64,000 nt of DNA from Bacilli bacterium. GTDB taxonomy: Bacteria; Bacillota_I; Bacilli_A; RF39; UBA660. Shown here piece after piece: positions 35,399-45,759 of this stretch. Where the stretch lies: contig JAFQSD010000002.1 of the NCBI GenBank assembly GCA_017409785.1, positions 62,001 to 126,000 on the forward strand, written 5' to 3'. The notes beneath the pieces are model-generated. The model searched no databases, was not told the DNA's origin, and saw nothing but the letters and a program-made list of their open reading frames with translations. A program made the translations under genes and the position numbers. Numbering within the stretch: the stretch's first letter is position 1; every line of letters begins with the position of its first letter.

Positions 35399-38300
35399 TG
35401 TACTACTACTTTATGTGTCTTTCCGTCATTTTCAAGTTTTATATATCCTTCTTCTTGAGTTTTTCTATCAACTACAACAGAATCTTTTTTACTCTTAACA
35501 ACTTCAATTTCATATGTAGTATCCATGTAATGATATACTACTTCAAATTTTTCCCAAGCAACTGGCATTGCTGGAACTACTCTTAAGATATCACCATTTT
35601 TCTTTAATCCAAGTATTTCTGTAATACCAACTCTATAGAACCATCCTGCAGAACCTGTATACCAAGTCCATCCTCCACGTCCAGGATGATGTTCTGCTGA
35701 ATAAATATCAGCTGCTATAACATATGGTTCAGTCTTGTAAGAATTAACTAATTCCTTATTAATACTACGATTAACTGGATTAATCATTTGATAATACTTA
35801 TATGCACGATCATGATATCCTGCTTTTATTAAAGCCATAATATACCAAGCAACAGCATGAGTATATTGACCACCATTTTCACGAATACCTTTTGGATAAT
35901 TCATAATATATCCAGGATTATTTAAACTCTTTTCAAATGGTGGAGTTAGTAATTTAATAATCTTACTATTATTATCAACTAAGTTATCTTCAACAGAATT
36001 AATTACACTTTGTAATCTATCCTTTGGAACAACTTCACTTAAAATTGAGAAGCTTTGAGAAATCAAGTCAATCTTACATTCATTATTTTCATGACTACCT
36101 AACTTATCTCCATTATCGAAGTAAGCTCTTAAATAATATTCTCCATCCCAAGCCTTTTTATTTAAGTTATCTGCAAGTTTTTCATTAAACTTCTCATACT
36201 CATCAGTATCAAATTTCTTATCAATGTTCTTCATCATCTTAACGAAATCACTAATTATTTCATATAAGAAGAATCCTAACCAAACTGATTCACCTTTTCC
36301 TTTAATACCAACTTTATTCATACCATCGTTCCAGTCACCACCACCCATAAGTGGAAGTTTATGCTTACCTAACGAATGCATTGAAAGTTGTAATGATCTA
36401 ACGCAATGGTCAAGTAATGTTCCTCTTTCATTAGAATAGTTAAATGTAATTCCCTTTTCATGTTCATATTCACTTAACTTATCCCCAAGTAAATAAGGAA
36501 CCTCTTCATATAGAATTGATTTATCTCCAGTAACTTCAACATAATAAATTGTTGCATATACTAACCATAAATAATCATCTTTATATCTACTTCTTAAACC
36601 AAACTTATTCTTTTCATGCCACCAATGTAGAACATCTCCTTCTGGGAATTGATGAGCTGCATTAGTTAAAATTTGTTCTCTTGTTATCTCTGGTTTAATC
36701 ATTGCAATATTCATTGAATCTTGTAATTGATCACGATATCCAAAGGCACCACTTACTTGATAAAATCCTGCCTTAGCCATAATTCTTGAAGATAGTGCTT
36801 GATATAAATACCAACCATTAACAACATAATCAAAACTCTTATCATCTGATTTAACTTCAATTGTACCTAATGTATTTTTCCAGTTATCTTTAACTGCTTT
36901 TAATTCCTTAGTAGCATTTGCAACATTAGTATACTTTCTAATAAGTTCAAGATTTTCTCTATCACTCATTCCACATCCAAGTACAAATGCTATCATCTTT
37001 TCTTCATTAGCTTCTAAACTAACTTTTGTATCTATGCTCTTAGATAAAATCTTATCGCATATAGCACTTTCTATTTTTTCTGATGAAGACATAAATACAT
37101 TAACATCACCAAAGTTAATACTATATACATTTCTTAACTTCATATAATTATCATCGCCCATAAACTCAGATAATATATGTCTAGCAGTCTTCTCTTCAAA
37201 ATTACCAAATGTTGGATTAATAAAGTAAGAAATATTTACATCATTTTTCTTATCTAATTTATTAGTTAATTTTAATAAGTAAATCTTAACAGTATCATCT
37301 ACTGCTACAAACTCAGTAATTTCTTTCTTTAAATCTTTAGTTTCATTTTCTAAAATACTATAACCAAATCCATGAGTACACTTAGTAGGATCAAAAGTCT
37401 TACCATTAAACTTAAATCCTTCACTCTTATCATTAACAATCATTTCATTAGTCCATGAAGTAATTTTAAACTCTCCTGAGTTATATGCATAAGTAAATCC
37501 ACAACCATTATTTGTAACAATAGTACCAAACTTCTTATTAGCAATAACATTTACCCAAGGTGCCGGTGTATCTTTATTATAAATAACATACTCACGACCA
37601 CTATTTTTAAATCCACCAAATCCATTATCAAATTTTAATCTTTCAGGATTTAACATTGGTATTGTTTCTTCAACAGGAGAAGTACTATAATCACTAATCT
37701 TATTCTTCTCTTGTAATTCTAACACTGCTTCTTTTAACGTTTCATGATTATTAATTACAAATCTTAATCTTGGAACAATATTTAATAAACTTCTTTCTTC
37801 TCTAGTAATCTCATTACTATCAATAACTGTAATAGAACCAGGTGTATGATAGAAACTATTTAATGTATACATACGATACATTTCTTCTTCTATCTCTTTC
37901 TTAATAATCTTAGCATATTGACTAGATTCACTATTAATAATAACAATATCTACAAAGATTGAATTATTTTTATAATATTCAAATGCTTTTAATACATCAA
38001 GTACAAAATGCATATCATTAATATCTGAAATTTCTACTGAAATAATTGGTCTATCTCCACTAACTCCAAACTTCCATAATCCATTTTGTCCTAAAGCATT
38101 CTTTCTTAAATAATCCATTCTTTCTTCACTAACTGAAATCTTAGTAGTTTGATATAAGTAATTTAACATAATGTTATAAGTTCTCATATCTTCACCAGTA
38201 ACATTCATGTTCTTAGTATTAATAATGTTCATAAGTGATGCAAATCTAAATGCTTTATTAATAGCATATTCTCCATTATAAGTTTTAATAATATCTTGAA

Positions 38301-41300
38301 TTTGTTCTCTACTTCTACCAAATCCAACAATTAAGTATACTGATTCACTTCCATTAGGAGCAATTTCTATAGTATTTCTTAAACTCATAACTGGATCCAA
38401 GTTATCACCCGAATAATTACTTAATTTTTCATTTAATGCTCGTGGATCACTAACTAATCTATTTCTACCAACAAATCTTCTTCTTTCTGTTTCATATGAA
38501 TATTCTTCTTTTGGATTAGCAACAATTAATCTATTAACCATATAACTACTAATATTGCTTTCTCCACGACTCTTTCTTCTTACAATTAATGAATTAGTTT
38601 TCTTATCATAATCAGAGTGAATAAACATATTACTAAATGCTCTATGGCTGACATCAGCCATATTCTCACAAAGAATTGGTTCAGTATAAGTAGTAAGTTG
38701 TAATCTCTTAACTTTATCACTATTATTCTTAAATGTTATTTTTCTAATTTCAGCATGATGATTCTTAGTAACAACAATCTCTGTCTTAGTCTTAATATCA
38801 CCGTCTGTTCTATAATACTTAATCTTATCAGATGCAAATACAACTTCATATTTATCTGGCATCTTATTCATAGGCGCATAAGTATTACTCCATACACAAT
38901 TACTATCAAGATCTTTAATATACATAAATATTCCATAATCTTGTTCTGTAACTTTACGATATCTATTTAATTGTAATGTTCTATATCTAGAGAAACTATT
39001 TCCTCTATCATTCATTAATAAACAATACTTCTTATTTGATAATACTGATACTTCTGGCATATAAGAAAGATAATCAAAGTATCTAATATCATTTTCAATT
39101 TTCTCTTTCTCATAATCATATTTCTTATATCTAGCCATCTTAAGATCAATACTAGTCTTAACTTGAACTTTTTCTTTTAATAACACTTCAAATGTTTTAA
39201 TATTAACATTTTCATGGAAATAGTTCTTTATTGCATCTGGTTTCAAATAGTTAACTATTCCAGCTAAACTCATTCCTTGATGGTGTGCGAAGAACGCTTT
39301 AACTACTCCTCTATTGTCATAGTCATAAGCTTCATACATACCATACTTACCAAACATATCTAAATGTTTAAATTTTTGAATATTATCATAAACTTCTTCT
39401 GGGAATAATTCCATTGCCATAAGTGAAGCATAAGGAGCTAAAACAATTCTATTTTCTTTATCTTCTTTTGCTTTTAAGTATGGTGTTGCGAAAGCTTTAT
39501 ATTTATAATTTAAAGCATTATCTAACTCATTATAAGCAGATTCACTAATACCCCAAGGTAATTTATGAGATACACTTTCAATGAAATCTTTTTGACAGAA
39601 CTTCGCAAAATGATAACTTTCATCAAATAATGTATTTGGATAATTCTTCATAAATAGTAAAGGCATGAAATATTCAAATGAAGTACCAGACCAAGAAATT
39701 AATCCCTTGTGTCCTTTATAAGTTGTTAAAGACTTATCTAAGCAGAACCAGTGTTTACTTGGTGCATCTCCTAAACAAATAGTTAAATAACTTGTTAAAC
39801 GAGACTCACTTGCAAACTTATTATAGTTATAAACTGAAAGTCTAGCTTCACCTTCATCATATCCAATACTAAATACATCTTTTTTAGTATATAACTTCTT
39901 AAAGTTAGTATTTTTAATTAACTTATCACAAAGTTTAACAGTATCTTCTTCTTCAAATTTCTCCAAAAATTCTCTAGCAACTATTAAACTAGCAACAAAG
40001 TTTCCAGAATCAACTGTTGAAACAAATCCTGGAGGCATTACTCTCTTAGTTGGAATATCATACCAGTTATATAAATGACCATTCCATTTATCTAAACTAT
40101 CAACAGTATGAATAATTTCTTTTAATAAGAAAATTGCTTCTTGCTTTTCAATAAACTCTAACTCATAGGCACCAACAACACTAGTTAATGAGAAACCAAT
40201 AGCAGTTGGAGATGCTCTTAAATCTAATTTTTGTTCTCTATTTTCTTGATAGTTATCAGGTATTAAATAATGATACTCTTCCTTCAAATTATCTTTAAAA
40301 TACATCCAAGTATTTTTAGCAAGTTCTCTAATTTCTTCTACTTTATTTTCTTTAAGTTCTACTCTATTATGATCAATATCAGTACTTACTGCATATACAA
40401 CAAATGGTGCACTTAAGAATACAACCGCTAAAATTAAAGCACTATAATTACCAGTTAATAATGTAATTAATACAAGTAATACAGACGCAATTATATTAGG
40501 CATAAAGTTTCTAATATAACCACCCAAGTCACCTCTAATTAATTTTTCAGCATCCTCTGCAGTAATCCAATTTAATAAATTCTTATGACTAACAGTTAAT
40601 CTATAAATAGTTCTAAAGAACGCATCCATATATAACTTTGTATAATATGGTAAAGTTGCAAAAACTATATAAGATCTAAGTACTAAACTTTTACCACCAA
40701 AGAATAAATTCTTATAATAAACTGTTGTTTTTTCTTTACCTTCACGTCTTAACATACTACGTAAGAAGAATATAATTGGAACAGCAATTTCAAGTAATAC
40801 AAACCCAATCCAAAGTACTGGAGAAACATTATCTAAAATAACAGCACATAATAATATGATTAATAATGCTGGATGTAAGAACATACGAACAATATTATCC
40901 ATTATTTTATATTTACCAAGTAAACTAATTGGATTCTTTTCTTTTTCGCCCTTTTTATTACGTACTTTATTTCCTAACCAAGAAATAATTTGTACATCTC
41001 CTCTAGCCCATCTATGTTGTCTAGAAGTATCAGTTAAGAATTTAGATGGGAAATCATCAATAAACTCAATATCTGAAACATATCCACATCTTAAATAGTT
41101 ACCTTCTAATAAGTCATGTGAAAGAATTAAGTTATCAGGGAATCTATTTGCTAATAATTTATCAAATGTCTCTAAATCATAAATTCCTTTTCCAACGAAA
41201 CTACCTTCACCAAATGAATCTTGATAAACATTTGGTACAACCGCACTATATGTATCAAATCCACCAATACCAGCAAATATTTGACTATATAAACTCTTAT

Positions 41301-43044
41301 TAGTAGCTTCAATATCAAGACTTACTCTTGGTTGCATTAAACCATACCCTTTAATAACTCTAGTACCTTCTTTATTAAGTACAGGTCTGTTCATTGGATG
41401 TGCCATACATCCAACTAAATTAAGTGCCGAATTTAATACAAGTCTTGTATCTACATCTAATGTAATAACATATTTAATATCAAGTTTCTTATTAAATAAC
41501 ATATTAACATTAAAATACTTTTTATTAGTTTTTTCATCCATCTTACCAAGTAAGATTTGATTAAATTGAACTAAAGCTCCACGCTTTCTTTCATATCCTA
41601 AGAATTGACCTTCTTTTTCATTCCAATGTCTTTTACGATAAATGAAATAGAATAAGTCTTTTCCATATTTCTTATTTAATTTTGTCGCATACTCTTCACC
41701 ATACTTAGAAATAACTTCATCAAAAGGCATAACTTCTTCTTTACCACCCTTAATATCTCCAAGTAATGTAAAGTATAAATTATCTGATTTATTAATAATG
41801 TAGAATGTCTCTAAAACATCAAACATTTCTTTAATCTTAGCTTCATTACCAACAATAGTAGGAATAACAACCATTGTTCTAGATTCTTCTGGAATACCTT
41901 TCTTAGTATAATCTAATTTAGGTAACACATTAGGCTTAACAAATCTAGTTAATAAATGATTTACAATTTGTGAATATAATTGTCCTACAGGAATTAATAA
42001 AATTATAAATCCTAACCATCTTATACTAATAAAGTACTTAGATAAGAATAAACTTGTCACAATAGTTAATAAACCAAGTAACATAATGTATAAAACTACA
42101 TTTGTACTCTTACTTTTTCTATCAAATAATTGAAATCCAATATGATAGTCATCTCTATCAGTTTGTTCAAATAACATATCTAAACATTCTACTTCACTCA
42201 TCTTTTTCTTCTTAGCTAGTTTAAGTAATTGTTTACGATATAAAGCCTTAGATTCTGGAGTCATCTTTGAATAGATTTCATCTTCCATAAACATCTTTTC
42301 AGTTTTAGATGTTTTCTTATATAAATCCTCATCACTAAACTCAAAGAATTCCTTTAAATCACCAAATATATTAGAAATTAAAATATCATTTTCTACTCTT
42401 CTTTGATATTCATCATTAATTAATTCTTTTAAACTAATTTGTTTTTCTTCTAATAATTCATTTAATTCTTTAAACAGTCTATTATTTTTTGCACCTAATT
42501 CTTTTAATTGATTATTAAGTTCAAATAAATAATGACGATTTTTAGGAATAGAAATTCCCTCTTTTAAGAAGACACTAAGTTCAATATCTTTATCTTCATG
42601 TTCTACAATAATTTTATGAATAGTATCTTTATCGGTTAATTTAGAGTACTCTTCTTTACATAAAGTACTTAATCTTTCAGCATAAATAAATAATAATATT
42701 TCTTTTATACTTTTAATTTCTTTATAAGAAAAATAAATCTTATGTTGTCTTTGATATTGTCTTAAAGAACTAGTTAAATCTTCAAAATTAATATTATAGT
42801 TATTCTCTAAAACAATACTTTTAACAGCATTATAAACTGAATCTATATTCTTTAATCTTTTAGATATCTCTTTCTTATCATGGATAAGATTACTTTTATG
42901 TTCAACTAGTAAATAAAAGTTATCAATTAACCACTCATTAGTAATTCCAACATATTCTTTTTGTTTTGTTTTATCCACTAAATAATTATAGTAATCACTT
43001 ATGTTTCCAAAATTATCTAGGAACTTTTTTATGAATTTGTTCAT
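35389..43044 (-). CDS. Cyclic beta-1,2-glucan synthase-like protein (NdvB/Cgs type)
   Basis: A 2551-residue membrane enzyme. Order: an N-terminal helical region (1-310); membrane helices near 310-365; a GT84-type glycosyltransferase domain (about 385-700) with DVDTRL, SHDLLEG and RQHRWARGD; more helices (about 735-900); a glucoamylase-like domain (about 930-1340, WSGTSFEYFMPLL, FAHHQGMSLAG); and a C-terminal GH94-type phosphorylase domain (about 1600-2530, GYRDQLQDSM, GGGDWNDGMN, HPGRGGWTWYTGSAGW). This is the domain order of Brucella/Rhizobium Cgs, which polymerises, trims and cyclises beta-1,2-glucan. The largest gene in the window, single-gene unit. Whether the product is cyclic, linear or exported cannot be told here. 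Confidence 0.88.
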   Translation of the reverse strand: MNKFIKKFLDNFGNISDYYNYLVDKTKQKEYVGITNEWLIDNFYLLVEHKSNLIHDKKEISKRLKNIDSVYNAVKSIVLENNYNINFEDLTSSLRQYQRQHKIYFSYKEIKSIKEILLFIYAERLSTLCKEEYSKLTDKDTIHKIIVEHEDKDIELSVFLKEGISIPKNRHYLFELNNQLKELGAKNNRLFKELNELLEEKQISLKELINDEYQRRVENDILISNIFGDLKEFFEFSDEDLYKKTSKTEKMFMEDEIYSKMTPESKALYRKQLLKLAKKKKMSEVECLDMLFEQTDRDDYHIGFQLFDRKSKSTNVVLYIMLLGLLTIVTSLFLSKYFISIRWLGFIILLIPVGQLYSQIVNHLLTRFVKPNVLPKLDYTKKGIPEESRTMVVIPTIVGNEAKIKEMFDVLETFYIINKSDNLYFTLLGDIKGGKEEVMPFDEVISKYGEEYATKLNKKYGKDLFYFIYRKRHWNEKEGQFLGYERKRGALVQFNQILLGKMDEKTNKKYFNVNMLFNKKLDIKYVITLDVDTRLVLNSALNLVGCMAHPMNRPVLNKEGTRVIKGYGLMQPRVSLDIEATNKSLYSQIFAGIGGFDTYSAVVPNVYQDSFGEGSFVGKGIYDLETFDKLLANRFPDNLILSHDLLEGNYLRCGYVSDIEFIDDFPSKFLTDTSRQHRWARGDVQIISWLGNKVRNKKGEKEKNPISLLGKYKIMDNIVRMFLHPALLIILLCAVILDNVSPVLWIGFVLLEIAVPIIFFLRSMLRREGKEKTTVYYKNLFFGGKSLVLRSYIVFATLPYYTKLYMDAFFRTIYRLTVSHKNLLNWITAEDAEKLIRGDLGGYIRNFMPNIIASVLLVLITLLTGNYSALILAVVFLSAPFVVYAVSTDIDHNRVELKENKVEEIRELAKNTWMYFKDNLKEEYHYLIPDNYQENREQKLDLRASPTAIGFSLTSVVGAYELEFIEKQEAIFLLKEIIHTVDSLDKWNGHLYNWYDIPTKRVMPPGFVSTVDSGNFVASLIVAREFLEKFEEEDTVKLCDKLIKNTNFKKLYTKKDVFSIGYDEGEARLSVYNYNKFASESRLTSYLTICLGDAPSKHWFCLDKSLTTYKGHKGLISWSGTSFEYFMPLLFMKNYPNTLFDESYHFAKFCQKDFIESVSHKLPWGISESAYNELDNALNYKYKAFATPYLKAKEDKENRIVLAPYASLMAMELFPEEVYDNIQKFKHLDMFGKYGMYEAYDYDNRGVVKAFFAHHQGMSLAGIVNYLKPDAIKNYFHENVNIKTFEVLLKEKVQVKTSIDLKMARYKKYDYEKEKIENDIRYFDYLSYMPEVSVLSNKKYCLLMNDRGNSFSRYRTLQLNRYRKVTEQDYGIFMYIKDLDSNCVWSNTYAPMNKMPDKYEVVFASDKIKYYRTDGDIKTKTEIVVTKNHHAEIRKITFKNNSDKVKRLQLTTYTEPILCENMADVSHRAFSNMFIHSDYDKKTNSLIVRRKSRGESNISSYMVNRLIVANPKEEYSYETERRRFVGRNRLVSDPRALNEKLSNYSGDNLDPVMSLRNTIEIAPNGSESVYLIVGFGRSREQIQDIIKTYNGEYAINKAFRFASLMNIINTKNMNVTGEDMRTYNIMLNYLYQTTKISVSEERMDYLRKNALGQNGLWKFGVSGDRPIISVEISDINDMHFVLDVLKAFEYYKNNSIFVDIVIINSESSQYAKIIKKEIEEEMYRMYTLNSFYHTPGSITVIDSNEITREERSLLNIVPRLRFVINNHETLKEAVLELQEKNKISDYSTSPVEETIPMLNPERLKFDNGFGGFKNSGREYVIYNKDTPAPWVNVIANKKFGTIVTNNGCGFTYAYNSGEFKITSWTNEMIVNDKSEGFKFNGKTFDPTKCTHGFGYSILENETKDLKKEITEFVAVDDTVKIYLLKLTNKLDKKNDVNISYFINPTFGNFEEKTARHILSEFMGDDNYMKLRNVYSINFGDVNVFMSSSEKIESAICDKILSKSIDTKVSLEANEEKMIAFVLGCGMSDRENLELIRKYTNVANATKELKAVKDNWKNTLGTIEVKSDDKSFDYVVNGWYLYQALSSRIMAKAGFYQVSGAFGYRDQLQDSMNIAMIKPEITREQILTNAAHQFPEGDVLHWWHEKNKFGLRSRYKDDYLWLVYATIYYVEVTGDKSILYEEVPYLLGDKLSEYEHEKGITFNYSNERGTLLDHCVRSLQLSMHSLGKHKLPLMGGGDWNDGMNKVGIKGKGESVWLGFFLYEIISDFVKMMKNIDKKFDTDEYEKFNEKLADNLNKKAWDGEYYLRAYFDNGDKLGSHENNECKIDLISQSFSILSEVVPKDRLQSVINSVEDNLVDNNSKIIKLLTPPFEKSLNNPGYIMNYPKGIRENGGQYTHAVAWYIMALIKAGYHDRAYKYYQMINPVNRSINKELVNSYKTEPYVIAADIYSAEHHPGRGGWTWYTGSAGWFYRVGITEILGLKKNGDILRVVPAMPVAWEKFEVVYHYMDTTYEIEVVKSKKDSVVVDRKTQEEGYIKLENDGKTHKVVVHTR

Positions 43045-43117
43045 GGTTCACTCTCCTAAAACAAGTATACCATATTTCCAACTTGTATACCACTAATTTA
43101 ATTTTATAAAAAGACAC

Positions 43118-43143
43118 AAAAAAACCTTGCCTAAGCAAGGTAA
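43118..43143 (-). terminator. Terminator of tRNA-Ser
   Basis: ACCTTGC and GCAAGGT pair around TTAG, then TTTTTTG. Confidence 0.75.
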
Positions 43144-43150
43144 TTTCTAA

Positions 43151-43241
43151 TGGCGGAGTAGAAAGGATTTGAACCTTCGCGCCAGTTGCCCGACCTACAC
43201 CCTTAGCAGGGGCGCCTCTTCAGCCTCTTGAGTACTACTCC
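43151..43241 (-). tRNA. tRNA-Ser (anticodon GCT)
   Basis: A 91-base class II tRNA with acceptor stem GGAGTAG/CTACTCC, anticodon loop CTGCTAA, a long variable arm and discriminator G followed by encoded CCA (43151-43153). Confidence 0.95.
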
Positions 43242-43265
43242 ATCTCTTGTGCGTCCGCATATACA

Positions 43266-43294
43266 ATATTACATTATTACAACAAATATGTCAA
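43266..43294 (-). promoter_or_regulatory. Promoter of tRNA-Ser
   Basis: Consensus TTGACA (43294-43289), 17 bases, TAATAT (43271-43266). Confidence 0.65.
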
Positions 43295-43327
43295 TAAATA
43301 AATTAAAAAACGCACCTATATATTTAA

Positions 43328-43354
43328 ATAAAAAACTCCTTTCGGAGTTTTAAA
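43328..43354 (-). terminator. Terminator of the Ile-Asn-Glu tRNA unit
   Basis: AAAACTCC and GGAGTTTT pair around a GAAA loop, then T-rich sequence. Confidence 0.75.
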
Positions 43355-43361
43355 TTTCAAA

Positions 43362-43438
43362 TGGTGACCAGTACGGAATTCGAATCCGTGAATGCTGCCG
43401 TGAAAGGGCAGTGTGTTAAGCCGCTTCACCAACTGGCC
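43362..43438 (-). tRNA. tRNA-Glu (anticodon TTC)
   Basis: Acceptor GGCCAGT/ACTGGTC, anticodon stem CTGCC/GGCAG with loop CTTTCAC, T arm with ATTCGAATT, discriminator A and encoded CCA. Confidence 0.95.
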
Positions 43439-43447
43439 AAAAAAATA

Positions 43448-43524
43448 TGGCGCCCCAACTAGGACTTGAACCTAGGACCCCTTGATTAACAGTCAAGTGC
43501 TCTAACCAGCTGAGCTATTGAGGC
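43448..43524 (-). tRNA. tRNA-Asn (anticodon GTT)
   Basis: Acceptor GCCTCAA/TTGGGGC, anticodon stem CTTGA/TCAAG with loop CTGTTAA, discriminator G and encoded CCA. Confidence 0.95.
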
Positions 43525-43532
43525 ATTATTAA

Positions 43533-43609
<77 letters not shown>

Positions 43610-43630
43610 ATTAATAATTGGTACTTTTTC

Positions 43631-43659
43631 ATTTTATACTAAATTGAAAACTTTTGCAA
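43631..43659 (-). promoter_or_regulatory. Promoter of the Ile-Asn-Glu tRNA unit
   Basis: TTGCAA (43659-43654), 17 bases, TAAAAT (43636-43631). Between this promoter and the HIT gene (43660-43806) I see only AT-rich sequence. Confidence 0.6.
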
Positions 43660-43806
43660 TAGGAAATTTAACATTTTTTAATTTTTTTATTTAATTTGCC
43701 CGATTGCATTTATAGAATACTATAAAACAGGAAGTAAAGTCAAGCAATTTTTATCTATTTTTTTAAAATAATTACATAAAATACTTTACTTCCCTATTTA
43801 TACCTT

Positions 43807-44316
43807 TTATTTATAAGCATTCTTTATTAACTCGATAGTTTCCATTACTTCAGTTAATTCTTTATCAGTAACATTTTCTTGAACATATTTACAAATATCT
43901 CTTAAATAAGAAATACCCTTTCCAAACTTCTCTATCATCCAATCTTGATGAGGGAAAATCCACATATGAAAATGTTTTGATCTTTCCTCTTGTACAAGAG
44001 TTACTTCTTTAGTAATATTTAAATCCTTCAAAACATTAATTGCTTTACTAACTATTTCTATCATTCTATGTTGTTCATCAATACTTAATTCAGTAACTGA
44101 ATTAATATGTCTCTTAACATTAACAATTAAAAATCCTTTTAATGGTACTTCCGGATCACTAGCCAAAATAAAAGTTTCATCTTCATAAATTATCCCACCA
44201 GGAGGTGTAATCTTCTTAGATGCAATTTCACATCCTAAACAATTATATTCATAACTATTTCCCAAAATATCAATCATTTTCTTTGAATTACCAATCAAAT
44301 TATCAACATTTGTCAT
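43807..44316 (-). CDS. HIT-family protein
   Basis: A 169-residue protein of the histidine-triad superfamily: the triad reads HFHMWIFPHQDW (H-x-H-x-W-x-x-P-H), with GFLIVNVKRHINSVTEL upstream. A pair CLGC near residue 26-29 suggests a bound zinc in the N-terminal part. HIT proteins hydrolyse or transfer nucleoside phosphates; the substrate cannot be told. AAGGAGATG precedes the ATG. Transcribed alone between tRNA-Lys (opposite strand) and the tRNA cluster. Confidence 0.8.
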   Translation of the reverse strand: MTNVDNLIGNSKKMIDILGNSYEYNCLGCEIASKKITPPGGIIYEDETFILASDPEVPLKGFLIVNVKRHINSVTELSIDEQHRMIEIVSKAINVLKDLNITKEVTLVQEERSKHFHMWIFPHQDWMIEKFGKGISYLRDICKYVQENVTDKELTEVMETIELIKNAYK

Positions 44317-44379
44317 ATAATCATCTCCTTATCAACTAAAGTATATCACAAATAAATAAAACTTTTTTCAAAAAAACTA

Positions 44380-44408
44380 TTGAAATTATAATCTTTTTGC
44401 TATAAAAT
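44380..44408 (+). promoter_or_regulatory. Promoter of tRNA-Lys
   Basis: TTGAAA (44380-44385), 17 bases, TAAAAT (44403-44408). Confidence 0.6.
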
Positions 44409-44428
44409 AGATTATGCAATTTGCAAAT

Positions 44429-44504
44429 GGGCGGTTAGCTCAGTTGGTAGAGCAACTGACTCTTAATCAGTGGGTCTAGGGTTCGAATCCCTAACCGCCC
44501 ACCA
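44429..44504 (+). tRNA. tRNA-Lys (anticodon CTT)
   Basis: Acceptor GGGCGGT/ACCGCCC, anticodon stem ACTGA/TCAGT with loop CTCTTAA, T arm GGTTCGAATCC, discriminator A and encoded CCA. Confidence 0.95.
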
Positions 44505-44516
44505 TTTTAAATAATT

Positions 44517-44548
44517 AACGACTTAAATATAAGTCGTTTTTTTATTTT
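44517..44548 (+). terminator. Terminator of tRNA-Lys
   Basis: ACGACTT and AAGTCGT pair around AAATAT, then seven T. Confidence 0.8.
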
Positions 44549-44599
44549 TCTAATTTCCAAATCACAACAAATAATATATAATTATACTAGGTGACTAGT

Positions 44600-45706
44600 A
44601 TGATGGAGATACATAAACAAAAAATGATTAATGAACTAATTCAAAAGATTAATTCGTGGAATGAATATTCAGATAAAATATATGGATATTCAAAACATGA
44701 TGCTGAAAACTTTTTAAAAAGACTACAAGTTGGAATCTATAACTCAGTACTAAAAAACAGTTACTGGTTTGCAAACACTCCATCACTAGATACATTAATT
44801 CAAATAGAAGCAAATAAAAAAGTCATTAATTCATTAACTAACATCTCTGAAGAAAATTATATAGTCTACTCAGAAATCCACGAAATTAAAGAACACATTG
44901 ACTATTTATATTACTGGTATAAATCATATAAAGTTCCATACTACACCAAAGAAAACAGATACGAACAAACACCAATATCTTATGAAGAAAATAATAACTT
45001 TACAAAATTATATGATAAAGTTTTAAAAAACAACTACACTTGGCATGAAGCCAAACATATTATTACAAATCTAAAACAATTTAATGTTAAAGAAAATAAA
45101 GATTTTCCTCATAACATAAAAGAAATTGAAAAAAGATTTAACTCTACCCCTACTTTACTATTTAAAAAGTATGAAAAAGAAAAAGTTAAATATTCTTCCA
45201 ATATTCTAAAATTAAATAAAGTTATATCTAATATACAAGACACACTAACAGAAGAAACTATAAATAACTTTATAAATAAGAAAAGAAAAAACAAATACGA
45301 AGAATATATTAGAGTAATACTTCATAATACAAAAATTACTAACCTAGATAACGCCAAAGAACTATTAAACTCATTACTTGCAGAAAAGAAACTAATTGAT
45401 ATATCAGATTCTTCAGTACCACAACCATATTTAACTAATCTACGTAAACATTATTCATTTATCTATAATCATACAACTGAAATTGAATATCTTGAAGAAT
45501 CATCTGATATCTTAAATAATTTATATAACATATATAAAGATAATAATGACATGTTATATCAAATAACATTAATCTATAATAAACTATTAATATCATACGG
45601 AATAATTCCTATTCCACTAACCACAAAATTATTAGAATCATCTAATAAAACAAAACAAATTATAGATAAAACAATTGATTTAGCAAACTATTTAAATAAA
45701 GGATAA
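44600..45706 (+). CDS. Hypothetical helical protein (about 368 aa)
   Basis: I choose ATG at 44600 (MMEIHKQKM) because AGGTGA lies just upstream; a GTG at 44591 overlaps that site. The protein is soluble, charged, rich in Lys, Asn, Tyr and Glu, and predicted almost wholly helical, with no signal, membrane segment or catalytic motif that I can see. I do not recognise the family. It is the first of the few plus-strand genes, follows tRNA-Lys and ends with its own terminator. Genes beside tRNAs are often acquired, but no integrase or repeat is present. Confidence 0.65.
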   Translation: MMEIHKQKMINELIQKINSWNEYSDKIYGYSKHDAENFLKRLQVGIYNSVLKNSYWFANTPSLDTLIQIEANKKVINSLTNISEENYIVYSEIHEIKEHIDYLYYWYKSYKVPYYTKENRYEQTPISYEENNNFTKLYDKVLKNNYTWHEAKHIITNLKQFNVKENKDFPHNIKEIEKRFNSTPTLLFKKYEKEKVKYSSNILKLNKVISNIQDTLTEETINNFINKKRKNKYEEYIRVILHNTKITNLDNAKELLNSLLAEKKLIDISDSSVPQPYLTNLRKHYSFIYNHTTEIEYLEESSDILNNLYNIYKDNNDMLYQITLIYNKLLISYGIIPIPLTTKLLESSNKTKQIIDKTIDLANYLNKG

Positions 45707-45726
45707 TAATCCTTTATTTTTTTATA
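45696..45726 (+). terminator. Terminator of the hypothetical gene
   Basis: AAAGGAT and ATCCTTT pair around AATA, overlapping the stop codon, then ATTTTTTT. Confidence 0.75.
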
Positions 45727-45727
45727 C

Positions 45728-45759
45728 AAAAAAAGAGAAAACTATCTAAGTTTTCCCTT
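45728..45759 (-). terminator. Terminator of the hydrolase-murF-ddl operon
   Basis: GGGAAAACT pairs with AGTTTTCTC around TAGAT, followed by TTTTTTTG. The left arm holds the last ddl codons. Confidence 0.7.
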
